A DNA stretch of 59,837 nucleotides from Bacteroidales bacterium (lineage in GTDB: Bacteria > Bacteroidota > Bacteroidia > Bacteroidales > UBA932). Below, piece by piece: positions 1 through 8,295 of this stretch. A program made the position numbers and the translations under genes. The stretch covers positions 1 through 59,837 of the forward strand of contig JAFUQW010000033.1 of the NCBI GenBank assembly GCA_017472115.1. The letters are read 5' to 3'. Under the pieces are notes generated by a model, which made no database searches, was not told where the DNA came from, and saw only the letters and a program-made list of their open reading frames with translations. Each line of letters opens with the position of its first letter. Positions within the stretch are counted from its first letter, which is position 1.

Positions 1-201
1 GCTGGCAGCCTTTACGCTCTCCACTGCACCGAACTCGTCTCCTGCTGCAACTTCGTCGTCAACCTCAGGCATATCGACATACGAGAGGTCACCCATCGCA
101 TGCTGTGCGAAATCTGTGATACCGACGATCGCGATATTGCCGTCAACCTTTACCCATTCGTGTGACTCGCTGTAATAGAGTCCTTCTACTGTCTTTGCCA
201 T
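1..201 (-). CDS. gcvH: Glycine cleavage system H protein, 3' end off the window
   Basis: This is the lipoyl carrier of the glycine cleavage complex, which shuttles the aminomethyl group between the P, T and L proteins in the cytoplasm. The first 67 residues are visible, starting [16 protein letters not shown], and the ESVKAAS motif places the lipoylated lysine at residue 64. The family is usually about 126 residues, so roughly half is missing past the left edge. It follows gcvT on the same strand, separated by 145 bp filled with repeat copies. The neighbouring lplA fits, since this protein needs lipoylation. Identity is secure from the N-terminus and the lipoyl motif. Confidence 0.95.
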   Translation of the reverse strand, partial: MAKTVEGLYYSESHEWVKVDGNIAIVGITDFAQHAMGDLSYVDMPEVDDEVAAGDEFGAVESVKAAS

Positions 202-238
202 AATTTATTGTGTTTTAATGATTTATTTTTCATTGAAA

Positions 239-344
239 AGATCCTTCACTTCGTTCAGGATGACAGTTGTCATGTTGAGCTGGATGACAGATATCATATT
301 GAGCAGAATGACTGTTGTCATGTTGAGCGAAGCGAAACATCTTT
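239..344. repeat. Cluster of short dispersed repeats between gcvT and gcvH
   Basis: Several degenerate copies of one unit lie side by side: TTCGTTCAGGATGACA near 252-267, GAGCTGGATGACAG near 277-290, GAGCAGAATGAC near 301-312, and TGTTGAGCGAAGCGAAACAT near 321-340. Related copies occur at 896-955, 39781-39810, 45757-45787 and 49850-49876. I see no ORF or terminator explaining them. This pattern is a familiar small intergenic repeat in many Bacteroidota; its function is unknown. Confidence 0.8.
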
Positions 345-346
345 AC

Positions 347-1501
347 CTATTTCTTATAGTTTGTCTCGTAAAATCTGCGCTTTGTAACGATGCCGGGGAA
401 TACCTTCTTGCGGATACGGATCTCAACTGCGGTTCCGAGCTCTGTGTAGGCCTTGTCAACCATTGCCACGCACACGCTTCTGTCTGTCGAAATCGAACGA
501 TAGCCTGTAGTGACGACACCTACCTGAACTCCGTTCACCTCCACAGGATAACCGGCACGAGGAATCGCCTTGTCCTGAAGCTCGATGCCTACGCTCTTGC
601 GCGTAAGTCCGGCTTCCTTCTGGGCCACGAGAGCCTCACGACCGATGAATTCTTCCTTGTCCTTGATCTTTGCGAACATTCCCAGCCCGGCCTCAAGAGG
701 AGTTATTTCATCGCTGAGCTCGTGTCCGTAAAGCGGAAGTCCGGCCTCGAAACGTAGGGTATCACGGCATCCGAGTCCGCATGGTACCACTCCTGCCTCA
801 AGAAGCATATCCCACATTTCATTTATGGCCTCATGAGAAGCATATATCTCGAAACCGTCCTCACCGGTATATCCGGTGCGGCTGACAATCATTCTTTGAG
901 GAGTTCCTTCACTTCGTTCAGGATGACAGGAGGGCTGTTCAGGATGACAGGAAGTCCACTCAGCTTCGTAATATGTATAGAAGCCCAAAGCGGCAGCCGG
1001 TCCGAGCCCAAGAGTCTCCACAGCAAATTTCTCAGCCTCAGGGCCCTGGAGGGCAATCTGTCCCCATGAATCCGATGCATTGACAACCTCGACATCGTAA
1101 CCGTTCTTCTGAGCACAGATCCATTCGTAATCCTTGGCAATATTGGAAGCGTTCACCACAAGAAGATAATGATCCGGAACGAACTCCTTATATACAAGAA
1201 GGTCATCCACAGTCTTGCCGTCAGGATAAAGCATCATTCCGTAAAGGATCTTGCCATCCTCCATACCAGCTACCTTGTTAGAGAAGATATGATCGACGAA
1301 TTTCTCTGCATCGGGTCCGCTCACAAAGATTTCTCCCATGTGTGAGACATCGAACATTCCGGCTCTGTGACGCACGGCATTATGCTCGTCTGTGATGTTG
1401 GAATACTGGATAGGCATGATGAAACCGCCGAAGGGGCTCATCTGAGCTCCGAGGGCTACATGCTTGTCGTAAAGACAGGTTTTCAAGAGGTTTTCTTCCA
1501 T
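347..1501 (-). CDS. gcvT: Aminomethyltransferase (glycine cleavage T protein)
   Basis: The T protein transfers the methylene group from the H-protein-bound aminomethyl arm to tetrahydrofolate, releasing ammonia. Family signatures are present: MFDVSHMGE near residue 49, VDDLLVYK near 98, SRTGYTGEDGFEIY near 206, and the C-terminal aminomethyltransferase domain. I use the ATG at 1501 (MEENLLKTC) rather than 1516, because family proteins start close to this point and it leaves an 11-bp gap after lplA. The length of 384 residues is about 20 longer than usual. The excess is the stretch containing PSCHPERSEGTPQ, which is translated from the dispersed repeat at 896-955, lies just before the TGYTG motif, and keeps the frame open. 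It sits in the order lplA-gcvT-gcvH. Confidence 0.95.
   Translation of the reverse strand: MEENLLKTCLYDKHVALGAQMSPFGGFIMPIQYSNITDEHNAVRHRAGMFDVSHMGEIFVSGPDAEKFVDHIFSNKVAGMEDGKILYGMMLYPDGKTVDDLLVYKEFVPDHYLLVVNASNIAKDYEWICAQKNGYDVEVVNASDSWGQIALQGPEAEKFAVETLGLGPAAALGFYTYYEAEWTSCHPEQPSCHPERSEGTPQRMIVSRTGYTGEDGFEIYASHEAINEMWDMLLEAGVVPCGLGCRDTLRFEAGLPLYGHELSDEITPLEAGLGMFAKIKDKEEFIGREALVAQKEAGLTRKSVGIELQDKAIPRAGYPVEVNGVQVGVVTTGYRSISTDRSVCVAMVDKAYTELGTAVEIRIRKKVFPGIVTKRRFYETNYKK
896..955. repeat. Dispersed repeat inserted in frame within gcvT
   Basis: The plus strand carries TTCACTTCGTTCAGGATGAC followed by a second shorter unit CTGTTCAGGATGACAGGAAG. These match the intergenic copies at 239-344. Read on the minus strand it adds about 20 codons to gcvT without a stop. 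Confidence 0.85.
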
Positions 1502-1512
1502 AATATTGATTA

Positions 1513-2199
1513 TCAAAATTTCAAATAATTATTTTCCATTGCTTCAATCTCAGAGACCTGACGATCGTCCAGAATCAGCTCATCACTACAGAAATGCCTT
1601 ACAAGAGCATTAATAACTTCTTCAATGCTCAAAGGCAGGATATCGCCAAGATTCATCACCCTCTGCCTGACAGACCCTACTCCATGCCGCCGAAGCTTTT
1701 CCACAGGAGGGAGCAGAGCCTGCTGCATTGCATCAAGATCCATAGAATGCAGGAGAGTGCCATGCACTATGCTTCGGTCCGGAAGCTGATGGAAAGCATT
1801 GCCGCTGACCTTGCGGCCTTCTACAAGGACATCGTTCCTCCCCGAGCGTACGGCATCCACACCGAATCCGCAAAGACATGAGGTCAATGCCGAAAGGAAT
1901 CTGTCAAAGACCTCCGAGACATCTCCCCTTCTTGAAATGAAAGAAATCATTATGTTTCCTTTGTCGGAATACACACATCCCCCACCGCTCTTGCGTCTTA
2001 TGACCTCGATTCCATGCTGATGGCAATAGTCCAGATTCACCTCGTCTTCAAGGACCTGATTGCGTCCGAAAATCACCGTCGGCCCGGACTGCCATACAAA
2101 AAACGCCTCACCTTCAATAGTCTTTGCCACGTATTCCTCCATAGCAAGATAAAAGGCAAGGCTGCGACAGCGCGTATCAGGTAAGACGATGTTGGTCAT
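1513..2199 (-). CDS. lplA: Lipoate-protein ligase A family protein
   Basis: It probably attaches lipoate to carrier proteins such as the H protein encoded two genes downstream. Visible motifs are RRKSGGGCVYSDKGN at residues 68-82, the NDVLVEGRKVSGNA segment with the expected catalytic lysine at 130, and HGTLL at 146-150. At 228 residues it lacks most of the C-terminal accessory domain of the classical 337-residue enzyme, so it may be a compact ligase or an octanoyl/lipoyl transferase of the same superfamily. It heads a minus-strand operon with gcvT and gcvH. A TAnnTTTG promoter box lies at 2219-2226. Confidence 0.85.
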   Translation of the reverse strand: MTNIVLPDTRCRSLAFYLAMEEYVAKTIEGEAFFVWQSGPTVIFGRNQVLEDEVNLDYCHQHGIEVIRRKSGGGCVYSDKGNIMISFISRRGDVSEVFDRFLSALTSCLCGFGVDAVRSGRNDVLVEGRKVSGNAFHQLPDRSIVHGTLLHSMDLDAMQQALLPPVEKLRRHGVGSVRQRVMNLGDILPLSIEEVINALVRHFCSDELILDDRQVSEIEAMENNYLKF

Positions 2200-2218
2200 A
2201 TCAAATCCTAAAATCTTT

Positions 2219-2226
2219 CAAATTTA
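2219..2226 (-). promoter_or_regulatory. -7 promoter box for lplA-gcvT-gcvH
   Basis: The minus strand reads TAAATTTG, an exact match to the Bacteroidota -7 consensus TAnnTTTG, 19 bp before the lplA start codon. I see no clean TTTG -33 element at the ideal distance, so confidence is moderate. Confidence 0.45.
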
Positions 2227-2394
2227 ATAAAATTTAGTGATGTGTGAAAAATAACTTTATAAACTGATGCCGATTATTTTCCTCATCTCGCATAGAAAAG
2301 GTTTCCGAACATGATTTTCGGAAAAAACAGGATTGGAAGAAAGGGCTCGGCATCATATGTGTCAAACGGGAATAAGCAAGTAAAAAATAACGAT

Positions 2395-2880
2395 ATGGGA
2401 CAGAAGAACAAAACCAGCCTGACAATAAGAAGCATGTTCAGGGCAATGATGGAAGGTGGCTATCATCCGACATTCAACAGTAATCACATCCTGTTCGACA
2501 TGAACGAAAACATAGCTGTCGTCGAATATGAAGAAGGTATCCTGTCCGTAAGGATGTTCTTCACAATCGAAGAAGATGCATATGACCTGTTCCTTGAAGC
2601 TTCAAACTCAGCCATGCTTGAAACATTCGGTGTAAAGCCCGTCGTAATGGATGACATGGCCACGATAATGTTCAGCTGCGAGACCCTCTGTGACAACCTG
2701 AGGGAATTCAGGAAGTTCCTGCCCCGCTGCATAGAACTTCTTGAAGAATCTGTAACAACGCATAAAGCGGAAATGAAGAAGCTTGTCAACGGAATGGAAA
2801 CCATATCACGAAAGATTCCCGCCACAGACGAATGGACGTCCGTGACGGGAAACATAAAGCATAACAAGATCGTTTCTTAA
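2395..2880 (+). CDS. Protein of unknown function, 161 residues
   Basis: I do not recognise this gene with certainty. From ATG 2395 it starts MGQKNKTSLTIRSMFRAMME; an in-frame ATG at 2311 would add 28 basic, low-complexity residues and is less likely. The body alternates beta-strand-like segments (HILFDMNENIAVVEYEEGIL, then SVRMFFTI) with a helical C-terminal part rich in charged residues. There is no signal peptide or membrane segment. The layout loosely resembles small YbjN-like or secretion-chaperone-like alpha/beta folds, which is only an impression. It is transcribed toward the fructan operon, and its TAA stop shares the palindrome TTAA with the fructokinase stop. Confidence 0.75.
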   Translation: MGQKNKTSLTIRSMFRAMMEGGYHPTFNSNHILFDMNENIAVVEYEEGILSVRMFFTIEEDAYDLFLEASNSAMLETFGVKPVVMDDMATIMFSCETLCDNLREFRKFLPRCIELLEESVTTHKAEMKKLVNGMETISRKIPATDEWTSVTGNIKHNKIVS

Positions 2881-3755
2881 GCGAGAAGTTCTGCAGGAAG
2901 TACAGGCATCGCACCGTTCTGTGTGCACACATAAGCCGACACTTCAACTGCACGCTTATGTGCTTCTGAAACGCTCTTTCCTCTGAGGATCGAAGCTATG
3001 AAAGCTCCTGTGAAGGAGTCACCTGCTCCGACAGTATCGGCAACTTCGACCTTAGGGGTAGGCTGGAATGAAGTTTCTTCGGATGTAAATACATGACTTC
3101 CGTCCGTTCCACAGGTAAGGATCAGCATCTTCAAACCGTAAGTCTCGAGAATACGGCGGCATGCTTCAGTCTGTGAAAGCTCCGGATAGCCGAACATCCT
3201 GCTGACCACAACAAGTTCCTCATCATTGATTTTCAGAACATTACACTTCTTGAGAGACTCAACTATGACCTCTTCGCTGTAGAAATGCTGTCTGAGATTG
3301 ATGTCGAACACCTTGAGAGAATCTTCAGACTCAGGCATCGCATCGATGAATCTGTTGATGGTATCCCTTGACACCTTGTTTCTCTGAGCAAGAGAACCGA
3401 AGCAGACCACCCTGCAGTTGCGTGCGATTTCATCAAGACGATCGGAGTAAGGAATGTTGTCCCACGCAACCCCTTCAAGTATCTCATAGCAAGGAATGCC
3501 TTTTTCGTCAAGGGTCACCTGCACGGTGCCTGTCGGATAATCGACCGTTTCAAGGAGATGGCCGAGATTCCTCTGCTTGAACTTCTCCACAATCTCAGCA
3601 CCGAGCTCATCATCACCGACCGCACTGACAGCCAATGACCTGAAGCCGAACTGTCCGGCATGGTAAGCAAAATTGGCAGGTGCTCCACCGATTTTTCTGC
3701 CTTCGGGCAGGCAGTCCCAGAGGGCTTCGCCCATTCCGACTATATATCTGTCCAT
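2877..3755 (-). CDS. Fructokinase (PfkB/ribokinase family)
   Basis: It phosphorylates free fructose in the cytoplasm, the last step of this fructan pathway. PfkB signatures are clear: GGAPANFAYHAGQFG at residues 23-37 binds the sugar, and DTVGAGDSFTGAF at 240-252 holds the anion hole and the catalytic base Asp246. The length of 292 residues is normal. It is the last gene of the nine-gene operon, 1 bp after the permease gene, and matches the fructokinase position in the Bacteroides thetaiotaomicron fructan locus (BT1757, from memory). Another hexose as substrate cannot be excluded from sequence alone. Confidence 0.92.
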   Translation of the reverse strand: MDRYIVGMGEALWDCLPEGRKIGGAPANFAYHAGQFGFRSLAVSAVGDDELGAEIVEKFKQRNLGHLLETVDYPTGTVQVTLDEKGIPCYEILEGVAWDNIPYSDRLDEIARNCRVVCFGSLAQRNKVSRDTINRFIDAMPESEDSLKVFDINLRQHFYSEEVIVESLKKCNVLKINDEELVVVSRMFGYPELSQTEACRRILETYGLKMLILTCGTDGSHVFTSEETSFQPTPKVEVADTVGAGDSFTGAFIASILRGKSVSEAHKRAVEVSAYVCTQNGAMPVLPAELLA

Positions 3756-3756
3756 A

Positions 3757-4920
3757 TTATTTCGCCTTTTTGATCATCATTGTATATATCATCAGATAGA
3801 CAGCTCCGACAGTCATAACTGCCACACTTCCTGCCTGTCCCATCATGTCGGAAGCATATCCCATTGCAAGCGGGAACACGGTACCTCCGAAAAGACCCAT
3901 GATCATGAGTCCGGACACTTCGTTCTGCCTTTCCGGCTCGCTGAGAAGAGCCTGGGAGAAGATGATTGAGAAGATGTTTGAGTTACCGAAACCGACAAGA
4001 GCGATGCAGATATAGAGCAATGCCTGAGTGTCAACGAAGAACATGCCGCACATTGCCACGAGAATCATCGCCGCGCTGATGCCGAAGAAGAGCTTAGCAC
4101 TGAGATAACGGAGAATGAAGGAACCTGAGAAACAACCTGCAGTTCTGAAGATGAAATACAGGCTTGTCGCAAAGGCAGCTTCGTCAAGACCGAAACCGAG
4201 TCTCTCCATAAGAAGCTTAGGAGCAGTGGTGTTCGTTCCTACATCTATACCCACATGACACATGATGCCAAGGAAGCAGAGAAGGATGAACGGACGGCCC
4301 AGGAGTGAGAAACACTCCTTGAAACCTGACGCTTTGTCCGCCTTTTCCTCTTCGATCTTAGTCGATGAGAGAGCGATCACTGCAATGACTGCGATCACCA
4401 TGTATATAGGGAAAAGAACACGCCATCCGAGTCCGAGAGACGGGATTGCCTGTGTAGCACCCCACATGGCAAGATACGGTGCAAGGAATGATGCTATCGC
4501 CTTGACGAACTGACCGAATGTCAGGGTTGAAGCAAGACGGTCGGGATTCACGATATTGCTGATGAGCGGATTGAGTGATGTCTGCATCAAGGCATTACCG
4601 ATACCGAGAAGCGAGAAGGCTATGAGCATCAGAGGGTAACTTGTACCGAAGAGCGGAAGCGCAAGCGAAACAGCAGTCACGATGATGCTGAGAAGAACGG
4701 TTTTCTTTCTTCCGATCCTGTTCATAAGCACTCCGGTAGGAACAGAGAATATCAGGAACCAGAAAAACACAAGCGAAGGCATGATGTTGGCTTTCGCGTC
4801 GGTCAGGCCGAGATCCTGCTGTACATAATTCGATGCAATTCCCACAAGGTCAACAAAACCCATGGTAAAAAAGCAGAGCATTACAGGCAGAAAAACTGCT
4901 AAAGAAGATTTATTATTCAT
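3757..4920 (-). CDS. MFS sugar:proton symporter, probable fructose permease (FHS family)
   Basis: It should carry the released monosaccharide across the inner membrane. The 387 residues contain about twelve hydrophobic segments, beginning LAVFLPVMLCFFTMGFVDL, with the MFS loop motif GVLMNRIGRKK near residues 63-73 between helices 2 and 3. The overall pattern fits the fucose/glucose/galactose permease group to which the known Bacteroides fructose transporter belongs. It lies 11 bp after a GH32 gene and 1 bp before fructokinase, so context strongly favours fructose. Specificity is inferred, not seen. Confidence 0.88.
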   Translation of the reverse strand: MNNKSSLAVFLPVMLCFFTMGFVDLVGIASNYVQQDLGLTDAKANIMPSLVFFWFLIFSVPTGVLMNRIGRKKTVLLSIIVTAVSLALPLFGTSYPLMLIAFSLLGIGNALMQTSLNPLISNIVNPDRLASTLTFGQFVKAIASFLAPYLAMWGATQAIPSLGLGWRVLFPIYMVIAVIAVIALSSTKIEEEKADKASGFKECFSLLGRPFILLCFLGIMCHVGIDVGTNTTAPKLLMERLGFGLDEAAFATSLYFIFRTAGCFSGSFILRYLSAKLFFGISAAMILVAMCGMFFVDTQALLYICIALVGFGNSNIFSIIFSQALLSEPERQNEVSGLMIMGLFGGTVFPLAMGYASDMMGQAGSVAVMTVGAVYLMIYTMMIKKAK

Positions 4921-4931
4921 TTCAGTTCAGA

Positions 4932-6725
4932 TTATTTCAGGTTTAAACTATACGCCTTCAGAGATCTCACCTTGGTGGTTCCGTTCTCAGAAATCACTTC
5001 AAGCTTATTGTAAGGTACTTCCGGATAAACAAGGTTGGTCATGGCCCACCAGCCCTTACCGTCGAACATCTCGATGCTTGACACATCCATGACAAGACGT
5101 ATATGCTGCTCCCTTGCATCGGATGCCGGAGCGACGGTAGGCACAGCGAAATCATTGCTGAAATCCTTCAGTCCTGACGCAGACCTGTCGAATGTGTATG
5201 ACTTGCCGTCATAGACAAGGTCCGCATGCTCTCCGAGTTCATTTGAAAGACGGAATGTCACACGGCTGCCTTCGCGGGCTGAGAATGTCATGTCGATCTC
5301 GCAGAGTGAAGAAGGAAGTGTGACAGTACGTCCCTTGGATCCCACGCTGAAAGATGCTGATACAGGCTTGCCGGAACGCATGTTTTCCATTTCCTTGGAA
5401 GGGAGCACGCATACTCGGTAAGATCCGTCAGAGCACTTTGCAAGCGAAAGGTCGCGTGCAAGAGAATTCGCACTGCGGAACTGTCTTGTTGGAAGCTGGT
5501 TGGCATACTGCCAGTTGCTCATCCATGCTATCACCATGGCACGACCGTCAGGTGCACCGCTCCATGAAACCGTAGCATAATGATCCTTTCCGTAATCGAG
5601 CCAGTTCACAACCTCCGGAGCAGTATCACAGACGAAGGTCTTGCCGTCGAAATCTCCGACAAAATACTGAGTCGCACTTCCGCCTGCAGGGCCGCCTGGA
5701 TTGATGTTGATCACAAGAACCCACTTGGTTTCTCCTGTCACAGGATCTGAAAGCTTGATCATGTCTGGGCACTCCCAGATGGCGGAAGTGATTCCGTGAC
5801 CTCCGAACTCGCTGACTTTTGTCCAGTTCTTGAGATCCGGGCTTGTATAGAACCATGCCTCGTATTCAAGAGGGCTGACAAGCACACAGTTCCAGCATCC
5901 GGCCTCTTCGTTCCAGAACACCTTAGGGTCACGGCACTCCTGAGGAGCCTGTATCACAGGATTGCCGTCGTACTTGGTAAAGGTCATGCCTCCGTCGAGA
6001 CTGTAGGCGATGCTCTGCTTCTGAGTAAGACTGCATGAAGTATATATCGCAACCACGGCACCCTCGCCGAAACCGGCTGTATTGTCCTTGTCAACGACTG
6101 CACTTCCGGAGAAGATTGTTCCCCACTGGTCAGGAGTGATAGCCGCAGGATGATGCTCCCAATTCACGAGATCACGGCTTGACGAGTGTCCCCATGTCAT
6201 GTTACCCCACATCGATCCGTAAGGATTGAACTGATAGTAAAGATGATATACTCCATCGTGATAGAACATTCCGTTAGGATCGTTCATCCAGCCATACTGA
6301 GGTGTATGATGGAATACAGGACGATACTTTTCGACATTCTCCACAGAGAACTCGTCACTGAGACACATCTTTTCCCAGCAGATGTCCTTGATGACGTCAA
6401 CACGTCTGTGTCCGTCTCCTACATGGATATCCAAAGCTACGGTCTTTCCTTTGTAAGGAGTAAGTTCAAGCGGAACCATGTAATCCACACGGTTTACTGC
6501 GAGTCTCACATTTCTGACAGGCTCGGCAACTCCGTTCACAGTCACAAAGACTCCTGATTCAGGAACATCTTCCTGCACAGGCAGAAGAAGATATTTCTTC
6601 GAAAGGTCCTCGATCCTGACAATCACATTCCTGTTGCCCAGATCGTCAACCCTGAGCCCCTGTGCGAATACAGGCATGCTCATCACGATGGCGCATAACG
6701 CCAAAAACATTTGTCTGATTTTCAT
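4932..6725 (-). CDS. GH32 fructan hydrolase with N-terminal accessory domain, exported
   Basis: It cleaves beta-fructosidic bonds in inulin- or levan-type fructans. I chose ATG 6725 because it gives a clean signal peptide (MKIRQMFLALCAIVMSMPVF, then AQ) and avoids overlap with the upstream gene. With that start, residues about 23-135 form an extra beta-rich N-terminal domain resembling DUF4980, known in Bacteroides GH32 proteins. The catalytic module follows: WMNDPNG with nucleophile Asp149, RDP with Asp266, and WECPD with acid/base Glu318. All three catalytic residues are present. No lipobox is visible, so it is probably periplasmic, acting on imported oligosaccharides. Exo- or endo-action cannot be read from sequence. 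Confidence 0.93.
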   Translation of the reverse strand: MKIRQMFLALCAIVMSMPVFAQGLRVDDLGNRNVIVRIEDLSKKYLLLPVQEDVPESGVFVTVNGVAEPVRNVRLAVNRVDYMVPLELTPYKGKTVALDIHVGDGHRRVDVIKDICWEKMCLSDEFSVENVEKYRPVFHHTPQYGWMNDPNGMFYHDGVYHLYYQFNPYGSMWGNMTWGHSSSRDLVNWEHHPAAITPDQWGTIFSGSAVVDKDNTAGFGEGAVVAIYTSCSLTQKQSIAYSLDGGMTFTKYDGNPVIQAPQECRDPKVFWNEEAGCWNCVLVSPLEYEAWFYTSPDLKNWTKVSEFGGHGITSAIWECPDMIKLSDPVTGETKWVLVININPGGPAGGSATQYFVGDFDGKTFVCDTAPEVVNWLDYGKDHYATVSWSGAPDGRAMVIAWMSNWQYANQLPTRQFRSANSLARDLSLAKCSDGSYRVCVLPSKEMENMRSGKPVSASFSVGSKGRTVTLPSSLCEIDMTFSAREGSRVTFRLSNELGEHADLVYDGKSYTFDRSASGLKDFSNDFAVPTVAPASDAREQHIRLVMDVSSIEMFDGKGWWAMTNLVYPEVPYNKLEVISENGTTKVRSLKAYSLNLK

Positions 6726-6742
6726 AATTATATTTTTTAGTG

Positions 6743-8263
6743 TTATTTCCATACACTTGAGAGCGTACGTACCTTTCCATCAACTTCAGCACCTGTACAA
6801 TGTATGCCATGATATATTTCCTGTGGGAACACCACCATGGTCATAGCCGCAGATCCGTCAGCAAGAATCATCTCCACGGACGACTGATCGACGAAGAGAT
6901 CGAGTTCTGCCACCGGATCATCTCCGTGCACAGGCATTTTCAATGTTGAAAGAGAATACGACGCCGAGAATGAAGCCTTGCCTGTCGTATGAGTCCTTTT
7001 GGCCACTATCATCCTCTTATCGGAATCGACAACGAACTCAAGATACTCCCCTTTCGAGTTTGAAAGCAGGTAAGAGGCATCCTTCGTCATGTCAATGTTC
7101 AGCCTCAACTGATAAGAATCACGGGTTCCGAACATTCTCTCACCGAACATTCCGTCCTCGACATCTTCCCATTCTCCGGCAATCTCCTCTATTTCCCTCA
7201 CGACCTTGGACGTAAGGACATACCTGCCGTCTATCTTTTCAAGAGCGAGTTCACGTGGCAGAGTCATCGCCGAGCGCCACGGACTTGCAGGAACGACATC
7301 GGCATAAAGCCAGTTGTTCATCCATCCGACATAGACAGTCCTGTCAGGGATATTGCTCCATGTGACACCTGCATAATTGTCTGTGCCATAGTCAAGCCAG
7401 AGAGGATAATCCAGATTGTCAGCAACGAATTCCTTGCCGTCGAACGATCCTACGAAGTACATCGTACCGGAGCCGGCGACCGGTCCGCCGGGATTTACAC
7501 TCACAAGCAGCACCCATTTTTCCTCACCGTCACAATCGAATCGGAGAAGGTCAGGACACTCCCACTGTCCGACACGGCACGTAGAAATCCCGGTCGTAAA
7601 CACGCTGAGGGACATCCAGTTCTTAAGGTTCTTCGAAGAGAAGAATTCTATTCCGAATTCCCATCCCAATGCAAGAGACATTATCCATGACTCTGATTCC
7701 TCATGCCAGAATACCTTCGGGTCACGGAAATCATTCTTCGTCGTATTGGCAATGACTGGATTGGAAAGGTATTTCGTAAATGTCGAAGCACCGTCCGTAC
7801 TATATGCAATGCTCTGCTGCTGCCTTGCTCCTGCAGAAGTATAGACAGCCACTATCGCATTCTTTCCGAATCCGGCAGTGTTGTCCTTATCGACCACGGC
7901 AGAGCCGGAGAATATCGCTCCGAGATCATCTTCCGTCAACACGACAGGCTGTTCCTTCCAATGTAGCAGATCCGTACTCTCCGCATGACCCCAGCTCATG
8001 TTTCCCCATTTGTTTCCGCGAGGGTTGTACTGATAGAACATATGATAAACTCCATCAGCATATACAAGTCCGTTAGGGTCATTTATCCAGTTTCTGGCCG
8101 GAGTATAGTGGATCTGCGGACGATACTTTTCATCATAGGATGACACTGAAGGCTTTTCCTGCTCTTCTGTCTCCCCTTGAATATCATCATCTATGGCAGT
8201 CTCCCTGCAGCTGCATGCAGATGCAGCTGCAAGAATAATAAACATCTTTGTCAAAAGTCTCAT
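6743..8263 (-). CDS. GH32 fructan hydrolase, surface lipoprotein candidate
   Basis: This is an intact GH32 enzyme: WINDPNG with nucleophile Asp62, FRDPK with Asp181, and WECPD with Glu235. The N-terminus (MRLLTKMFIILAAASACSC) is a lipoprotein signal with a cysteine at 17 or 19. It is followed by an acidic stretch (RETAIDDDIQGE) like the export signal that sends Bacteroidota lipoproteins to the outer face of the outer membrane. That location suggests the enzyme that makes the first cuts in the polymer, as the surface endo-levanase BT1760 does in B. thetaiotaomicron. Endo-action and levan specificity are inferences from context. The gene sits 32 bp after the next GH32 paralogue. Confidence 0.92.
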   Translation of the reverse strand: MRLLTKMFIILAAASACSCRETAIDDDIQGETEEQEKPSVSSYDEKYRPQIHYTPARNWINDPNGLVYADGVYHMFYQYNPRGNKWGNMSWGHAESTDLLHWKEQPVVLTEDDLGAIFSGSAVVDKDNTAGFGKNAIVAVYTSAGARQQQSIAYSTDGASTFTKYLSNPVIANTTKNDFRDPKVFWHEESESWIMSLALGWEFGIEFFSSKNLKNWMSLSVFTTGISTCRVGQWECPDLLRFDCDGEEKWVLLVSVNPGGPVAGSGTMYFVGSFDGKEFVADNLDYPLWLDYGTDNYAGVTWSNIPDRTVYVGWMNNWLYADVVPASPWRSAMTLPRELALEKIDGRYVLTSKVVREIEEIAGEWEDVEDGMFGERMFGTRDSYQLRLNIDMTKDASYLLSNSKGEYLEFVVDSDKRMIVAKRTHTTGKASFSASYSLSTLKMPVHGDDPVAELDLFVDQSSVEMILADGSAAMTMVVFPQEIYHGIHCTGAEVDGKVRTLSSVWK

Positions 8264-8295
8264 AGTACCGCTATGTTCTATAAAATACTCGTTGC

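Noticed and set aside
218..757. Plus-strand open frame of 179 codons antisense to gcvT
   Set aside because: The opposite strand encodes clear GcvT with conserved motifs; the antisense frame has no recognisable features and starts inside the repeat cluster.
6726..6752. Upstream start for the GH32 gene at 6752
   Set aside because: It would overlap the end of the preceding GH32 gene and put nine residues before a signal peptide that already starts well at 6725.
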